From Planctomycetota bacterium (GTDB lineage Bacteria > Planctomycetota > UBA1135 > UBA2386), in NCBI GenBank assembly GCA_016713175.1, contig JADJPQ010000004.1, positions 124,001 to 188,000 on the forward strand: 64,000 nucleotides of DNA, given 5' to 3'. Positions 1-8,570 of this stretch are shown here, piece after piece. Made by a program: the position numbers and the translations under genes. The notes below the pieces were generated by a model. That model made no database searches. It was not told where the DNA came from and saw only the letters and a program-made list of their open reading frames with translations. Numbering within the stretch: position 1 is the stretch's first letter; every line of letters starts with the position of its first letter.

Positions 1-2
1 GG

Positions 3-389
3 CGGCGCTACGACCTGCCGGTGGGGAGCGATGCCCCGCCCGCCAACATCACCAGCAAGAGCCTCGTCGATGCCGTGATTGCCCGGATGACGCGGCCGGA
101 AGTCACCGCCGACCAGGTCGCCGAGGCCCTGGCGCAGCTTGCCGTTGCGGCCACGATCCGCCAGCGCCCGCAGCCGCGCTTCCATCTGGCCCGGGCGCTG
201 ACCTGGTCGCGGCATCTGGGTCTCGGCGGAACGCTGGCCGACGCCGATCGCGAGCAGGTGTTCTCGGGTGTCCGGGCATTCCTCGCCGCCGAAGGTGAAG
301 CGGCGCGTCGCGTGCTGTCGACGCATCACGCGCTGGCGGGTTTGCGGCAGCAACCGGGGTTCGCCGAGTTGCTGACGCGGCAGGATTGA
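3..389 (+). CDS. C-terminal part of an unidentified protein, cut by the left edge
   Basis: The frame is already open at the left edge, so only the last 128 residues are visible. They are rich in Ala and Arg, look largely alpha-helical, and show no membrane segment, Cys pair or motif that I can name. A GTG at base 21 could serve as a start, but the frame reads on without a stop upstream of it (RRYDLPV), so an internal position is more likely. The gene ends in TGA 16 bases before the oppositely oriented lectin gene. Product not recognised. Confidence 0.6.
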   Translation, partial: RRYDLPVGSDAPPANITSKSLVDAVIARMTRPEVTADQVAEALAQLAVAATIRQRPQPRFHLARALTWSRHLGLGGTLADADREQVFSGVRAFLAAEGEAARRVLSTHHALAGLRQQPGFAELLTRQD

Positions 390-405
390 GCGCGGCGTCC
401 GCCGT

Positions 406-1326
406 TCACAGGGCGCCGACCATCGCCGTCAACGCATTGGAGGCGGCGAGTCCGGCGGGGTTGCTGCCGCCCAAGGGAAAGCCCTGGAAGGTCAGGCCGA
501 ACCCGACGAACGCCGGATCGCTCGGCACGAACAGGGTCGTGCCGAGGACCCCGGCCGCGGTCGCCAACGAGTAGTGGATCAGGTCCACCGACGTGTAGAG
601 CTGGCAGTTGGTCATGCCAAAGCCGTCGAGATCGAGGGGCAGCGGGATCGATCCGGCCGTGGTGGACGAGAAGCCGGTGACCAGGAAGCCGGGGGTGTTC
701 GGCGGGGCGTTGGCCACCTCGACCACGGTGCGGCCGCCGAGGATCAGGTGCGGGTAGGTCGAGTTGTAGCGGATCTGCGGCCTGCCGACGCTGGTCGGGC
801 AGCCGGTGCCGAAGAACACGTGACTCGCCAGTACCGGTCGGGTGACGACGCCGAGTGAGTTCATCAGCGCGCCGTACGTGCCCACCAGGCCGACGATCTC
901 CTCGCCGGCAGGCGCGAGGAAGTTCTGTCGCGTCGTGCCGGCCGTGGTGCCGCCGAACGGCGTACGCAGGCCGCCGGCGGTCTCCAGGGCGATCCGGACG
1001 ATGTATGAACCGTTGGCCCAGACGTCGATGCGGGTCAGGTAGTCACCGTCGGGGATGGCGAAGTTCGTCGTGATGCCTGTCAACTGGCCCAGTTGCGCGG
1101 AGGTGCCGAAGGCGGAGCCGTTGCGATGTTCGTACTGCAGCTTGATGCCGTCGATCAGCGCTCCCGAGTTGACTTCGAGGGTGCCGATGCGGCCGGTGGC
1201 GGGTGCGCGTTCGTCGAAGGCGGTGCCGCCGCTGTGGCCGTGCGGGGCCTGGACGGTGTCCTGGGCTATGGCGGGGAGGAGGGCGAACAGAACGGAAACG
1301 GCGGACAGAAGGTGGATGCGTGCCAT
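406..1326 (-). CDS. Secreted jacalin-like lectin domain protein with a C-terminal beta module
   Basis: A 306-residue exported protein. Residues 1-22 form a signal peptide ending LLPAIAQ. Residues about 45-165 follow the jacalin beta-prism pattern: 'GALIDGIKLQYEHRNG', 'DYLTRIDVWANG', a central 'TPFGG', and 'EEIVGLVGTYGALMNSLGVV', which matches the usual closing 'ivGf.G..G..l..iGv' strand. Jacalin-type domains bind carbohydrate, usually mannose or galactose; the specificity cannot be read here. Residues about 168-306 ('FFGTGCP', 'GMTNCQLYTS', 'GLTFQGF', 'GLAASN') are a divergent copy of the C-terminal module seen in several other secreted proteins of this window. It appears to be a single gene. 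Family call from motif pattern only. Confidence 0.75.
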   Translation of the reverse strand: MARIHLLSAVSVLFALLPAIAQDTVQAPHGHSGGTAFDERAPATGRIGTLEVNSGALIDGIKLQYEHRNGSAFGTSAQLGQLTGITTNFAIPDGDYLTRIDVWANGSYIVRIALETAGGLRTPFGGTTAGTTRQNFLAPAGEEIVGLVGTYGALMNSLGVVTRPVLASHVFFGTGCPTSVGRPQIRYNSTYPHLILGGRTVVEVANAPPNTPGFLVTGFSSTTAGSIPLPLDLDGFGMTNCQLYTSVDLIHYSLATAAGVLGTTLFVPSDPAFVGFGLTFQGFPLGGSNPAGLAASNALTAMVGAL

Positions 1327-1439
1327 GGTCGTGCCTGTTGGAGTTCGCCGCCTGGGAACGGCGACGTCGACGACCTTGGCGACGGATCGGGCTGCGGCCG
1401 GCCACTATGGGCCGGAAAATCCGAACGGTGTCGAGTCGT

Positions 1440-1874
1440 TCAGCCGCGCAGCGGGTTGTGGGTCGCGAAGTTCGCGATCCGCGAGAAGTCCCGATCCGCG
1501 GTCCAAAGCTCCCGGACGCCGTGCTGCCGACAGATCGCCGCAATGCGCGCGTCGTGTACCTGGGGGCCCTTCTGGCGACCGGCCATGAGGATGTCGCGAA
1601 GCGTCGACCAGTGCGTAGTCGCCTCGGCGAGCAACTGGGCGCCAGGGGCGGCGAGCCAGGAATCGACCTGTTCGATTGCCTGGGCCATTGTGGATGGAGG
1701 CGCGTAGATTTTCGGGTGGGTCACGATGGCCAGGAACTCATGCACGCATGGCCAGGGCAAGCCCCAATCCGCGGGGCCCTCGGTCAGGCGCCGCATCGCC
1801 GCCGCCGCCCGCGAGTGCCAGGTCGAATCCCGACGGTGGGCATGCACGAGAACGTTGGTGTCGACGGCGATCAC
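1440..1874 (-). CDS. PIN-domain ribonuclease toxin (VapC type)
   Basis: A 144-residue PIN domain, the size usual for VapC toxins, which cleave RNA with a metal-bound acidic cluster. The expected acidic residues are present: D5 in 'AVDTN', E46 in 'VHEFLAI', D108 in 'VHDARIAA', and D127/D129 in 'TADRDF'. The ATG overlaps the stop of the upstream antitoxin gene (ATGA), so the pair is translationally coupled in the usual antitoxin-then-toxin order. All catalytic positions look intact, so the toxin is probably active. The RNA target is unknown. Confidence 0.9.
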   Translation of the reverse strand: MIAVDTNVLVHAHRRDSTWHSRAAAAMRRLTEGPADWGLPWPCVHEFLAIVTHPKIYAPPSTMAQAIEQVDSWLAAPGAQLLAEATTHWSTLRDILMAGRQKGPQVHDARIAAICRQHGVRELWTADRDFSRIANFATHNPLRG

Positions 1875-2116
1875 GATCCGCGACCATCGTAGATCGTGTC
1901 GCGAAGGCTCGACCAGTCCGTGTCGTCGGCACCGGGTTGCAGCCCCTTGCCCCCGACGCTGGCATCACGCAGCTTGAACGCGACGCGCTTGCGCCGCTTG
2001 CCAAGTGCCCAGCGGAGCCCTTCTTCCAGCAACGCGCGCAGTGTGGTGCGCTCACGGGCCGCGACCTGCTTTGCCTGCCGCACCAGCTCTTCAGCCAGCT
2101 CTACGGTGGTCTTCAT
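1871..2116 (-). CDS. Antitoxin of the PIN toxin pair (DUF2191/VapB-like)
   Basis: A small 81-residue protein starting MKTTVELAEELVRQAK, the typical opening of DUF2191 VapB-like antitoxins: a beta strand followed by a helix of a ribbon-helix-helix DNA-binding fold. The basic stretch 'LGKRRKRVAFKLRD' follows. The C-terminal part, 'DTDWSSLRDTIYDGRGS', would wrap the toxin. Its stop overlaps the toxin ATG by four bases. An in-frame ATG at 2128 would add four residues (MGSH); I prefer 2116 because family members begin at MKTT. As is known for this class, the pair probably represses its own promoter in the space before tilS. Confidence 0.8.
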   Translation of the reverse strand: MKTTVELAEELVRQAKQVAARERTTLRALLEEGLRWALGKRRKRVAFKLRDASVGGKGLQPGADDTDWSSLRDTIYDGRGS

Positions 2117-2181
2117 ATGGCTACCCATATCGGCAGGAACAACGGCGGACAAGAGGGGCGGAGAAGACCCACCGTGGCAGT

Positions 2182-3615
2182 CTACGCGACGCTCGCCTGC
2201 ACCTCGATCGACCGCCGCGTGTTCAACTGCAACCGCACCGGCTCCGCGACCTCGACCCCCGGAATCCACAAGATCCGATCATTGCCATCCACCAACAACG
2301 GCAACCGATCGCGATCGAACCGCGCCAGATGCCGGCTCTGCAGGAACCGCCGCAGTTCGAGTTCCTGCCCACACCCGAGCGGCTGGAAGCGATCCCCGGG
2401 CCGCCGCGTCCGCAACCGCCACGGCAATGGCGCCGTCCGCGGATCGAGCAACGCCCGCATCCGCCCCGCCTCGCGCGGCGATGGCACCAACGGCGGAATC
2501 GGATGTTCACTCGCCTGCAAGTACCACTCGGTCGCACCAAACCGCTGCCGCCCCGAATCCAGCAGGAACAACTGCCCGCCGGTGTCGGTCTTCGGCGGCG
2601 GCCCGGCGCGTTCGGGATCGAGGACCAGCAGCCCATCGCGCGTCCGTTCGACCCACAAGCCGCCGCGTCCCGCGACCCGCTTGCCGGTGTCCTTGCCGAG
2701 CAGGTCCATCGCCCGCTGCACCCAGCAGGTCAGTGGTCGTTCGCCCTGCGGATGCAGCATCGCATGCGCCTGCCGCAGCGCCTCCTCGACGAACGGCCGC
2801 GCCGCTTCATCGAGTCCGCGCAGATCGAGTTCGACCCGCCAGGCGGTCCGGTGGTGGCCACGCTGCGACAGGATCCGGATGCCGTGGGCTTCGAGGATCT
2901 CGGTGGCCGCGCGTGCGGTGCTCGCGACCGTCATCAGCGCGACATCGAGCCCAACCCCGAGCGAACGGCGCAGCGCCGGGATCGTCTCGAGCCGCAGCCG
3001 GTTGCGGGCCTTGTCGAGGTCCTGGTTGGTGCTGTCCTCGTACGCCGGCACGCCAAGCCGCGACAGGATCGTCGCGAGCGTGGAGCGCCGCGTCCGCAGG
3101 AACGGTCGGACCAGCAGCGTCCGTCGTTCTTGCTCGCAGAGCCAGCGCGCTTCCGGAATGCCGGCGAGGCCGCGCGGCCCCGTGCCGCGCAGCATCCGGA
3201 ACAGCACGGTTTCCAGGTTGTCATCGGCATGATGACCGGTGATGACCATGCCAGCGCCATGTTCGGCGGCGATGGCGAGCAGGGCGCCGTAGCGCCGCTG
3301 CCGCATCAGTTCCTCGCTGGCATCGGGCGGCAAAGCGAGGCGATGCACGTGGACCGGCAGGTCCAGACGGTCCGCCAGATCGACGACGTGCTGCGCCGAA
3401 AGCGCGCTGTCCGAACGGACCCCATGGTCGACGTGCGCGATGTGCAGGGCCCCCGGCAACCGCCCTTCCCCCTGCAGCCGCGCCAGCGCCAGCGCCAGCA
3501 CCGAACTGTCGACGCCACCGGACACTGCGGCCACGATCGCCCGTTCGGCCACGAGGTTCTCGTAGCGGCACAGGCAGCGGGCGGTGCCTTCGAGCAGCCG
3601 TTCGAAACTGTCCAT
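2182..3615 (-). CDS. tilS: tRNA(Ile)-lysidine synthetase
   Basis: TilS adenylates C34 of tRNA-Ile(CAU) and adds lysine to form lysidine, which makes the tRNA read AUA; it is essential in most bacteria. The PP-loop 'SGGVDSS' lies at residues 32-38. It is followed by the conserved 'HVDHGVR' and 'GHHADDNLETVLFRMLRG', and by 'YEDSTNQD' where TilS normally has 'DPSN.d..ysRNriR'. The C-terminal part ('RRPGDRFQPLGCG') is the TilS substrate-binding domain. The product is 477 residues. The ATG at 3615 gives MDSFERLLEG; an upstream ATG at 3669 would run into the gap leader. The gene is divergent from gap, and about 75 bases separate the two starts. Confidence 0.95.
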   Translation of the reverse strand: MDSFERLLEGTARCLCRYENLVAERAIVAAVSGGVDSSVLALALARLQGEGRLPGALHIAHVDHGVRSDSALSAQHVVDLADRLDLPVHVHRLALPPDASEELMRQRRYGALLAIAAEHGAGMVITGHHADDNLETVLFRMLRGTGPRGLAGIPEARWLCEQERRTLLVRPFLRTRRSTLATILSRLGVPAYEDSTNQDLDKARNRLRLETIPALRRSLGVGLDVALMTVASTARAATEILEAHGIRILSQRGHHRTAWRVELDLRGLDEAARPFVEEALRQAHAMLHPQGERPLTCWVQRAMDLLGKDTGKRVAGRGGLWVERTRDGLLVLDPERAGPPPKTDTGGQLFLLDSGRQRFGATEWYLQASEHPIPPLVPSPREAGRMRALLDPRTAPLPWRLRTRRPGDRFQPLGCGQELELRRFLQSRHLARFDRDRLPLLVDGNDRILWIPGVEVAEPVRLQLNTRRSIEVQASVA

Positions 3616-3691
3616 TTGGGGTCGGCGGGGGACGGCGGTAGGATGCCTGCCCTTTTTCTCGGGCTGCATCCTCCACGGAGTCTACCTCGTC

Positions 3692-4738
3692 ATGGCCATC
3701 AAGGTCGCCATCAACGGTTTCGGTCGCATCGGGCGTCTCGTGTTCCGCGCGCTGGTCGAGCAGGGCCTGCTCGGCACCAAGCTCGACGTCGTCGCCGTCG
3801 GTGACATCGTCCCCGCCGACAACCTCGCCTACCTGCTGAAGTACGACTCGATCCAGGGCCGCTTCAGCGGCACCGTGTCGTCGAAGAAGAGCTCGCCGGA
3901 CAAGGCGGAAGACGATGTGCTGGTGGTCAACGGCAAGGAGATCCAGGTGGTGTCGGCGAAGACGCCGGCCGAACTGCCGTGGGCCAAGCTCGGCGTGCAG
4001 GTCGTGATCGAATCGACCGGCCTGTTCACCGATGCCGAGAAGGCCAAGGGCCATCTGACCGCGGGCGCCAGGAAGGTCATCATCAGCGCGCCGGCGAAGG
4101 GCGAGGACATCACCGTCGTGCTCGGCGTCAACGACGACAAGCTCGACCTGGGCAAGCACCACATCATCAGCAACGCGTCGTGCACGACCAACTGCCTGGC
4201 GCCGCTGGTGCACGTGATCCTGAAGGAAGGCTTTGGCCTGACCGAGGGCCTGATGACCACCGTGCACGCCTACACGGCGACGCAAAAGACCGTCGATGGT
4301 CCGTCGAAGAAGGACTGGAAGGGCGGCCGCACCGCCGCGCAGAACATCATCCCGTCGACGACGGGCGCCGCGAAGGCGGTCGCGCTGGTGCTGCCCGAGG
4401 TCAAGGGCAAGCTGACCGGCATGGCGTTCCGCGTGCCGACGCCGACGGTGTCGGTGGTCGACCTGACGTTCAAGACCGCCAAGGACACCTCGCTGGACGA
4501 GATCAAGCAGGCGATCAAGCGTGCGTCCGAGACCTACATGAAGGGCATCCTCGAGTACACCGAGGACGAAGTGGTGTCGTCGGACTTCATCCACTGCAAG
4601 TCGTCGTCGATCTTCGACGCCGGGTCGTCGATCGAGCTGAACAAGAACTTCTTCAAGCTGGTCGCCTGGTACGACAACGAGTGGGGCTACAGCAACCGCG
4701 TCGTCGAGCTGACCAGCAAGATCGCCGCGGCGCTCTGA
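3692..4738 (+). CDS. gap: Type I glyceraldehyde-3-phosphate dehydrogenase
   Basis: A 348-residue cytosolic glycolytic enzyme that oxidises glyceraldehyde-3-phosphate to 1,3-bisphosphoglycerate with NAD. The N-terminal Rossmann motif is 'INGFGRIGR'. The catalytic Cys is C164 in 'SNASCTTNCLAP'. The signature 'HAYTATQKTVDGPS' and the C-terminal 'WYDNEWGYSNRV' are complete. The ATG at 3692 opens directly into MAIKVAINGFGRIGR; longer upstream extensions have no family support. pgk begins 32 bases after the stop, so the two consecutive glycolytic steps are probably co-transcribed. Confidence 0.97.
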   Translation: MAIKVAINGFGRIGRLVFRALVEQGLLGTKLDVVAVGDIVPADNLAYLLKYDSIQGRFSGTVSSKKSSPDKAEDDVLVVNGKEIQVVSAKTPAELPWAKLGVQVVIESTGLFTDAEKAKGHLTAGARKVIISAPAKGEDITVVLGVNDDKLDLGKHHIISNASCTTNCLAPLVHVILKEGFGLTEGLMTTVHAYTATQKTVDGPSKKDWKGGRTAAQNIIPSTTGAAKAVALVLPEVKGKLTGMAFRVPTPTVSVVDLTFKTAKDTSLDEIKQAIKRASETYMKGILEYTEDEVVSSDFIHCKSSSIFDAGSSIELNKNFFKLVAWYDNEWGYSNRVVELTSKIAAAL

Positions 4739-4770
4739 GGCCCGTTCTCCCGCCGACACCGCGAACTCCC

Positions 4771-6015
4771 ATGGCTTCGTTCAAGACCCTGCGCGACCTC
4801 CCTCTGGCCGGCAAGCGCGTGCTGATGCGCGTCGACTTCAACGTCCCGCAGGACAAGGCGACGTTGGCGATCACCAACAACCAGCGGATCGTCGCGGCGC
4901 TGCCGACGATCCGCTTCGCACTCGAACAGGGTGCAGCGGTGGTGCTGATGTCGCACCTCGGGCGGCCCGACGGCGAGAAGGTCGCCAGGTACTCGCTGAA
5001 GCCGGTGGCGGCCGAACTGCAGCAGCTGCTCGGCCGGCCGGTGACGTTCCTGGACGACTGCCAGGGACCGGCGGTCGAGGCGGCCTGCGCCCCGGGCAAG
5101 CTGAAGGCCGGCGACGTCGTGCTGCTCGAGAACCTGCGCTTCCACCTCGAGGAGGAGGGCAAGGTCAAGATCAAGAACGCGGATGGCACGACGACGTCGC
5201 GCAAGGCGGATCCGGCGAAGGAAGCGGCGTTCCGGCAGAGCCTGTCGCGGCTCGGCGACGTCTACGTCAACGACGCGTTCGGCACCGCGCACCGCGCGCA
5301 CTCGTCGGTCAGCGGCATCACCGGCCTGCCGGCGGCCGCGGGGTTCCTGATGCAGCGCGAACTGGAGGCCTTCGGCAAGGTGCTGCAGGCGCCGGCGCGG
5401 CCGTTCGTCGGCATCCTCGGTGGCGCCAAGGTCAGCGACAAGCTGCCCGTGATCATGAACCTGCTGCCGAAGGTCGACACGCTGATCATCGGCGGCGCGA
5501 TGGCCTACACGTTCCTGGTGCAGATGGGCCAGAAGGTCGGCAAGTCGCTGGTCGAGAAGGATCTGGTCGCCGAGGCCGGCAAGGTGCTCGCGCAGGCCAA
5601 GGCGGCCGGCAAGCAGATCCTGCTGCCGGTCGATCACGTCTGTGCGGCGGAGTTCAAGGCCGATGCGAAGGCGACGGTGTGCACGGCGATTCCGGATGAG
5701 CTGATGGGGCTCGACATCGGGCCGTTGACGATCCAGGACTACGTCGCGGCGCTGCAGGGGGCGAAGACGGCGCTGTGGAACGGGCCGATGGGCGTGTTCG
5801 AGATGGACGCGTTCTGCAAGGGCACCGAAGCGGTGGCCAAGGCGGTGGCCGCGTCCGGCGCGTTCTCGGTGGTCGGCGGCGGCGATTCGGTCGCGGCGGC
5901 GGAGAAGACCGGCGTCGTCGACCGGATCTCGCACGTGTCGACCGGTGGTGGTGCGTCGCTCGAGTTGCTCGAGGGCAAGGTGTTGCCGGGCGTGGCCGCG
6001 CTGCTCGGGAAGTAG
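4771..6015 (+). CDS. pgk: Phosphoglycerate kinase
   Basis: Transfers the acyl phosphate of 1,3-bisphosphoglycerate to ADP. At 414 residues it is slightly longer than the usual 390-400. The N-terminal substrate motif 'LMRVDFNVPQ', the basic-patch motif 'LMSHLGRPDG', 'NDAFGTAHRAHSS' and the nucleotide-binding 'GGGDSVAAAEK' are all intact. A short insert around residues 125-150 ('KVKIKNADGTTTSRK') accounts for the extra length. It lies directly downstream of gap, the standard gap-pgk arrangement. It ends tail-to-tail with the secreted hydrolase gene, 18 bases apart. Confidence 0.97.
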   Translation: MASFKTLRDLPLAGKRVLMRVDFNVPQDKATLAITNNQRIVAALPTIRFALEQGAAVVLMSHLGRPDGEKVARYSLKPVAAELQQLLGRPVTFLDDCQGPAVEAACAPGKLKAGDVVLLENLRFHLEEEGKVKIKNADGTTTSRKADPAKEAAFRQSLSRLGDVYVNDAFGTAHRAHSSVSGITGLPAAAGFLMQRELEAFGKVLQAPARPFVGILGGAKVSDKLPVIMNLLPKVDTLIIGGAMAYTFLVQMGQKVGKSLVEKDLVAEAGKVLAQAKAAGKQILLPVDHVCAAEFKADAKATVCTAIPDELMGLDIGPLTIQDYVAALQGAKTALWNGPMGVFEMDAFCKGTEAVAKAVAASGAFSVVGGGDSVAAAEKTGVVDRISHVSTGGGASLELLEGKVLPGVAALLGK

Positions 6016-6033
6016 CAGCGCCGGCGGTGTCGC

Positions 6034-8451
6034 TCAGAACCCGAGCCAGCCGCCGACCTGCACATCCATCCCGCTGCTGACCGCCAGTCCGAGCGAGTTC
6101 GCCGCCGCATCGACGACGACCCATTGCGCCAGCAAGTGAGCGCCGACCAGCGACGGCTCCAGCGGGAACTGCATCGTCGTCGCCGCCGAACCACCCCGAT
6201 CCGCGACCGCCACCTGCGTCGCCGCCGGCTGCAGCAAGACGACACAGCCCGGCGCGCCAGCCGCGGTCAGGTCGAACACCGTCCGTTCGAAGCCGAACGC
6301 GCAGAATGCCAGCGCATTCGGCGCCGCCGCCGTCAGTTCGAGCTGCAGCCGTTCGCCGATCATCGAACCGCCCGACGTCGTGAACCGGGCCGTGCCGGTC
6401 GAACCGGGGCACGGATTGCCGAACGGCGAGGCCAGGTCATCGATCTGCTGGAAGCCGCCGACCCCGACGCTGCCGAACAGATCGTGCTGCGGCCACGCCG
6501 ACACCAGGTTGGCCAGGTCGCTCAGCTCTTCGCCCTCGGTGCCGCCGAGCGCGCGATCGCCATTGGTGAACAAGACGAACGAGATCCCGTCTTCGCGCCG
6601 GCCGACATAGGCCCGCGTGCCCGGCAGGATGCCGTTGTGTTCGCGCAGCGCCAGCGTGCCGCCGACGCCATCGCCGACCGTGTTCAGGAACCAGCCCTGC
6701 AGCGTGCCGCTGGTGCCGGTCTGATCCCACATCGCCGCGGTCTGCGTCGGGTGCAGGATCGGGTTGAACACGCCGAGATCGAACGCCGCCAGCACCTTGG
6801 CGAAGTCGGCCGCCGCCATCACGTAGGCGCCGTGCGAGTCCATGTTCGCGTGGTTCCAGCCGCCGTAGTGGCGCGGGACGAACGGCTGATCGGCGTCGTT
6901 GACCGAGCGCGCCAGCGACAGCGTCAGCGGGTGGTAGAGCACTTCGCCGGGCAGCCGTTGATCGCGGTGCGCGCCGCCGATCCGGGGGCGCGTGATGCCG
7001 AGCGGCTGGAAGATCTGGTCATCGATCACCTGCGCATAGGTCTTGCCCGGGTTGCGGCGCTCGACGATCCGCCCGAGCAGGCTGTAGCCGTAGTTGCTGT
7101 AGGCGCCATTGTTGTCGGGCACGAAGTCGAGCGGCTGGTTCTGCATGTACTGCCGGATCTGCGTCGTCGTGATCGGCAGCGACACATTGGCCGCGTTGGC
7201 GACGGTGGTGTCGATGAACATCGGGTCGTAGTTGCTGCCGTTCTGCGAACGGTCCCAGCCGCCGCGGTGGCGCAGCAGGTGCTCGATCGTGGTGATGTTG
7301 TTGTTCGGGTCGACGAAGTTCGGGTTGTTGAACATCGACGCCATCGTCGTGTCGTAATTGAACGCGATCGGACTTGCGGCGATCGCGCGGTGGATCGCGA
7401 TGCTGGTCAGCGGCTTGGTGCACGACGCGATCCGGAAGATGTTCGTCGGCGTGATCGGCGCGTAACCCGGCTCGGCCCAGGTGTAGCCGCGCGCGAGCTT
7501 CAGCTCGCCGTCCTTCACGATCGCCAGCTGCGCGCCGCGCACGCCGCCCTGCTGCATGAAGGTCTGCACCCAGGTGTCGAACGCCGCCAGTGCCGGCACC
7601 GCCTGGCCGGTCACGGTCCATTGCCGGCTCTGCGGCACGTCGGTGCTGGCGAAGATCGCCGAGAAGCGTGCGCCGCTGCCGTTGCCGGACGCGCAGACGT
7701 TGATCGGATAGCGGTTGTCCTGGTTCCAGTACTGGTTGGCGAGCGTGTCATAGGTCGCCGACGTCATGTCGTGGTGGATCGGGCCACCGCCGACCAGGGT
7801 GTCTTCCCAGCACGACAGGAACTGCGAGCCGTCGTCGTTGAACGCGGCGATCGTCTGCCGGCCATACAGCTGGTCCATGCCGGTGAAGCGGTCCTGATGG
7901 TCCTGCGCGTCGCTGGCGAGGTAGTAGCCCCAGCCGACCTGCTGCGGATTGGGCTGGAAGGTCACGACGAAGCGCGGATCGCCGCTGGTGCCATAGACGT
8001 CGGCGGAACGCAGACGCCAGTTGGCGCCCCGCGCGGCGGTCACGGCGTCGGCCATGCCCTGGACGGTCAGGCCGTGTTGCGCCCAGGCGCCGTAGCCGGT
8101 CTGTTCGAGCACGCCGGAGAACCGCGGGTTCGCCGCGGTCCCCAGCGCCGTCACCAGCGTCGGCACCATCGCCGGCGCGTTGGCGTCGAGCAGGGCCTGG
8201 TACTGTGCGGCCGTCAGGTCCTGGAACGGCAGGAACGCCGGACCATTGCGCTGCACCCAGACCGCTGCGTATTGCGGTGTGGCGGTGGTGCCGTAGAGCG
8301 CGAGGCTGATCGGCCGGTAGCCGGCGCCGGTCAGCGCGGCCACCTGGGCCTGATGCTGGGCGGCGGTGCGGTCATGGTAGGCGGCGATCTGGGCCTGCAC
8401 GACAGCGGCGAGGAGGAGGGGGAAGAACGCAGAGCGGAGGATGGGTTGCAT
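6034..8451 (-). CDS. Secreted serine hydrolase (beta-lactamase fold) with N-terminal BTRD repeats and a C-terminal beta module
   Basis: An 805-residue exported protein; the signal peptide is residues 1-20 (ending VVQAQ). Residues about 25-270 hold tandem repeats of the type 'GYRPISLALYGTTATPQYAA', which fits Bacterial Tandem Repeat Domain 1, known from polyglycine hydrolases and serine hydrolases. A class C beta-lactamase/DD-peptidase domain follows: the S-x-x-K box 'ASCTKPLTS' near residue 343, the tyrosine motif 'AYSNYGYSLLG', and 'REHNGILPG' as the third box. Residues about 670-805 ('GNPCPGSTG', 'GAPGCVVLL', 'NSLGLAVSSG') are the shared C-terminal module. The substrate is probably a peptide or ester outside the cytoplasm. 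The catalytic residues look intact. Confidence 0.85.
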   Translation of the reverse strand: MQPILRSAFFPLLLAAVVQAQIAAYHDRTAAQHQAQVAALTGAGYRPISLALYGTTATPQYAAVWVQRNGPAFLPFQDLTAAQYQALLDANAPAMVPTLVTALGTAANPRFSGVLEQTGYGAWAQHGLTVQGMADAVTAARGANWRLRSADVYGTSGDPRFVVTFQPNPQQVGWGYYLASDAQDHQDRFTGMDQLYGRQTIAAFNDDGSQFLSCWEDTLVGGGPIHHDMTSATYDTLANQYWNQDNRYPINVCASGNGSGARFSAIFASTDVPQSRQWTVTGQAVPALAAFDTWVQTFMQQGGVRGAQLAIVKDGELKLARGYTWAEPGYAPITPTNIFRIASCTKPLTSIAIHRAIAASPIAFNYDTTMASMFNNPNFVDPNNNITTIEHLLRHRGGWDRSQNGSNYDPMFIDTTVANAANVSLPITTTQIRQYMQNQPLDFVPDNNGAYSNYGYSLLGRIVERRNPGKTYAQVIDDQIFQPLGITRPRIGGAHRDQRLPGEVLYHPLTLSLARSVNDADQPFVPRHYGGWNHANMDSHGAYVMAAADFAKVLAAFDLGVFNPILHPTQTAAMWDQTGTSGTLQGWFLNTVGDGVGGTLALREHNGILPGTRAYVGRREDGISFVLFTNGDRALGGTEGEELSDLANLVSAWPQHDLFGSVGVGGFQQIDDLASPFGNPCPGSTGTARFTTSGGSMIGERLQLELTAAAPNALAFCAFGFERTVFDLTAAGAPGCVVLLQPAATQVAVADRGGSAATTMQFPLEPSLVGAHLLAQWVVVDAAANSLGLAVSSGMDVQVGGWLGF

Positions 8452-8570
8452 GAGGTGGGAACGGGGGGACGGGAGCCGCCGGGATGGCGGCGTTCGGTTC
8501 ACCCCGTTCCAGCGGAGGTCGGGCAGCAAACCCCAGGTCCTTTCCTTGGGAATCCGTACGCTTGACGGCG

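Noticed and set aside
3221..4759. Open frame on the minus strand across gap
   Set aside because: Antisense of a gene with all GAPDH signatures.
6124..8565. 813-codon open frame on the + strand opposite the BTRD hydrolase
   Set aside because: Composition (Arg, His, Asp, Gln) is that of an antisense frame; the minus strand has signal peptide and catalytic boxes.
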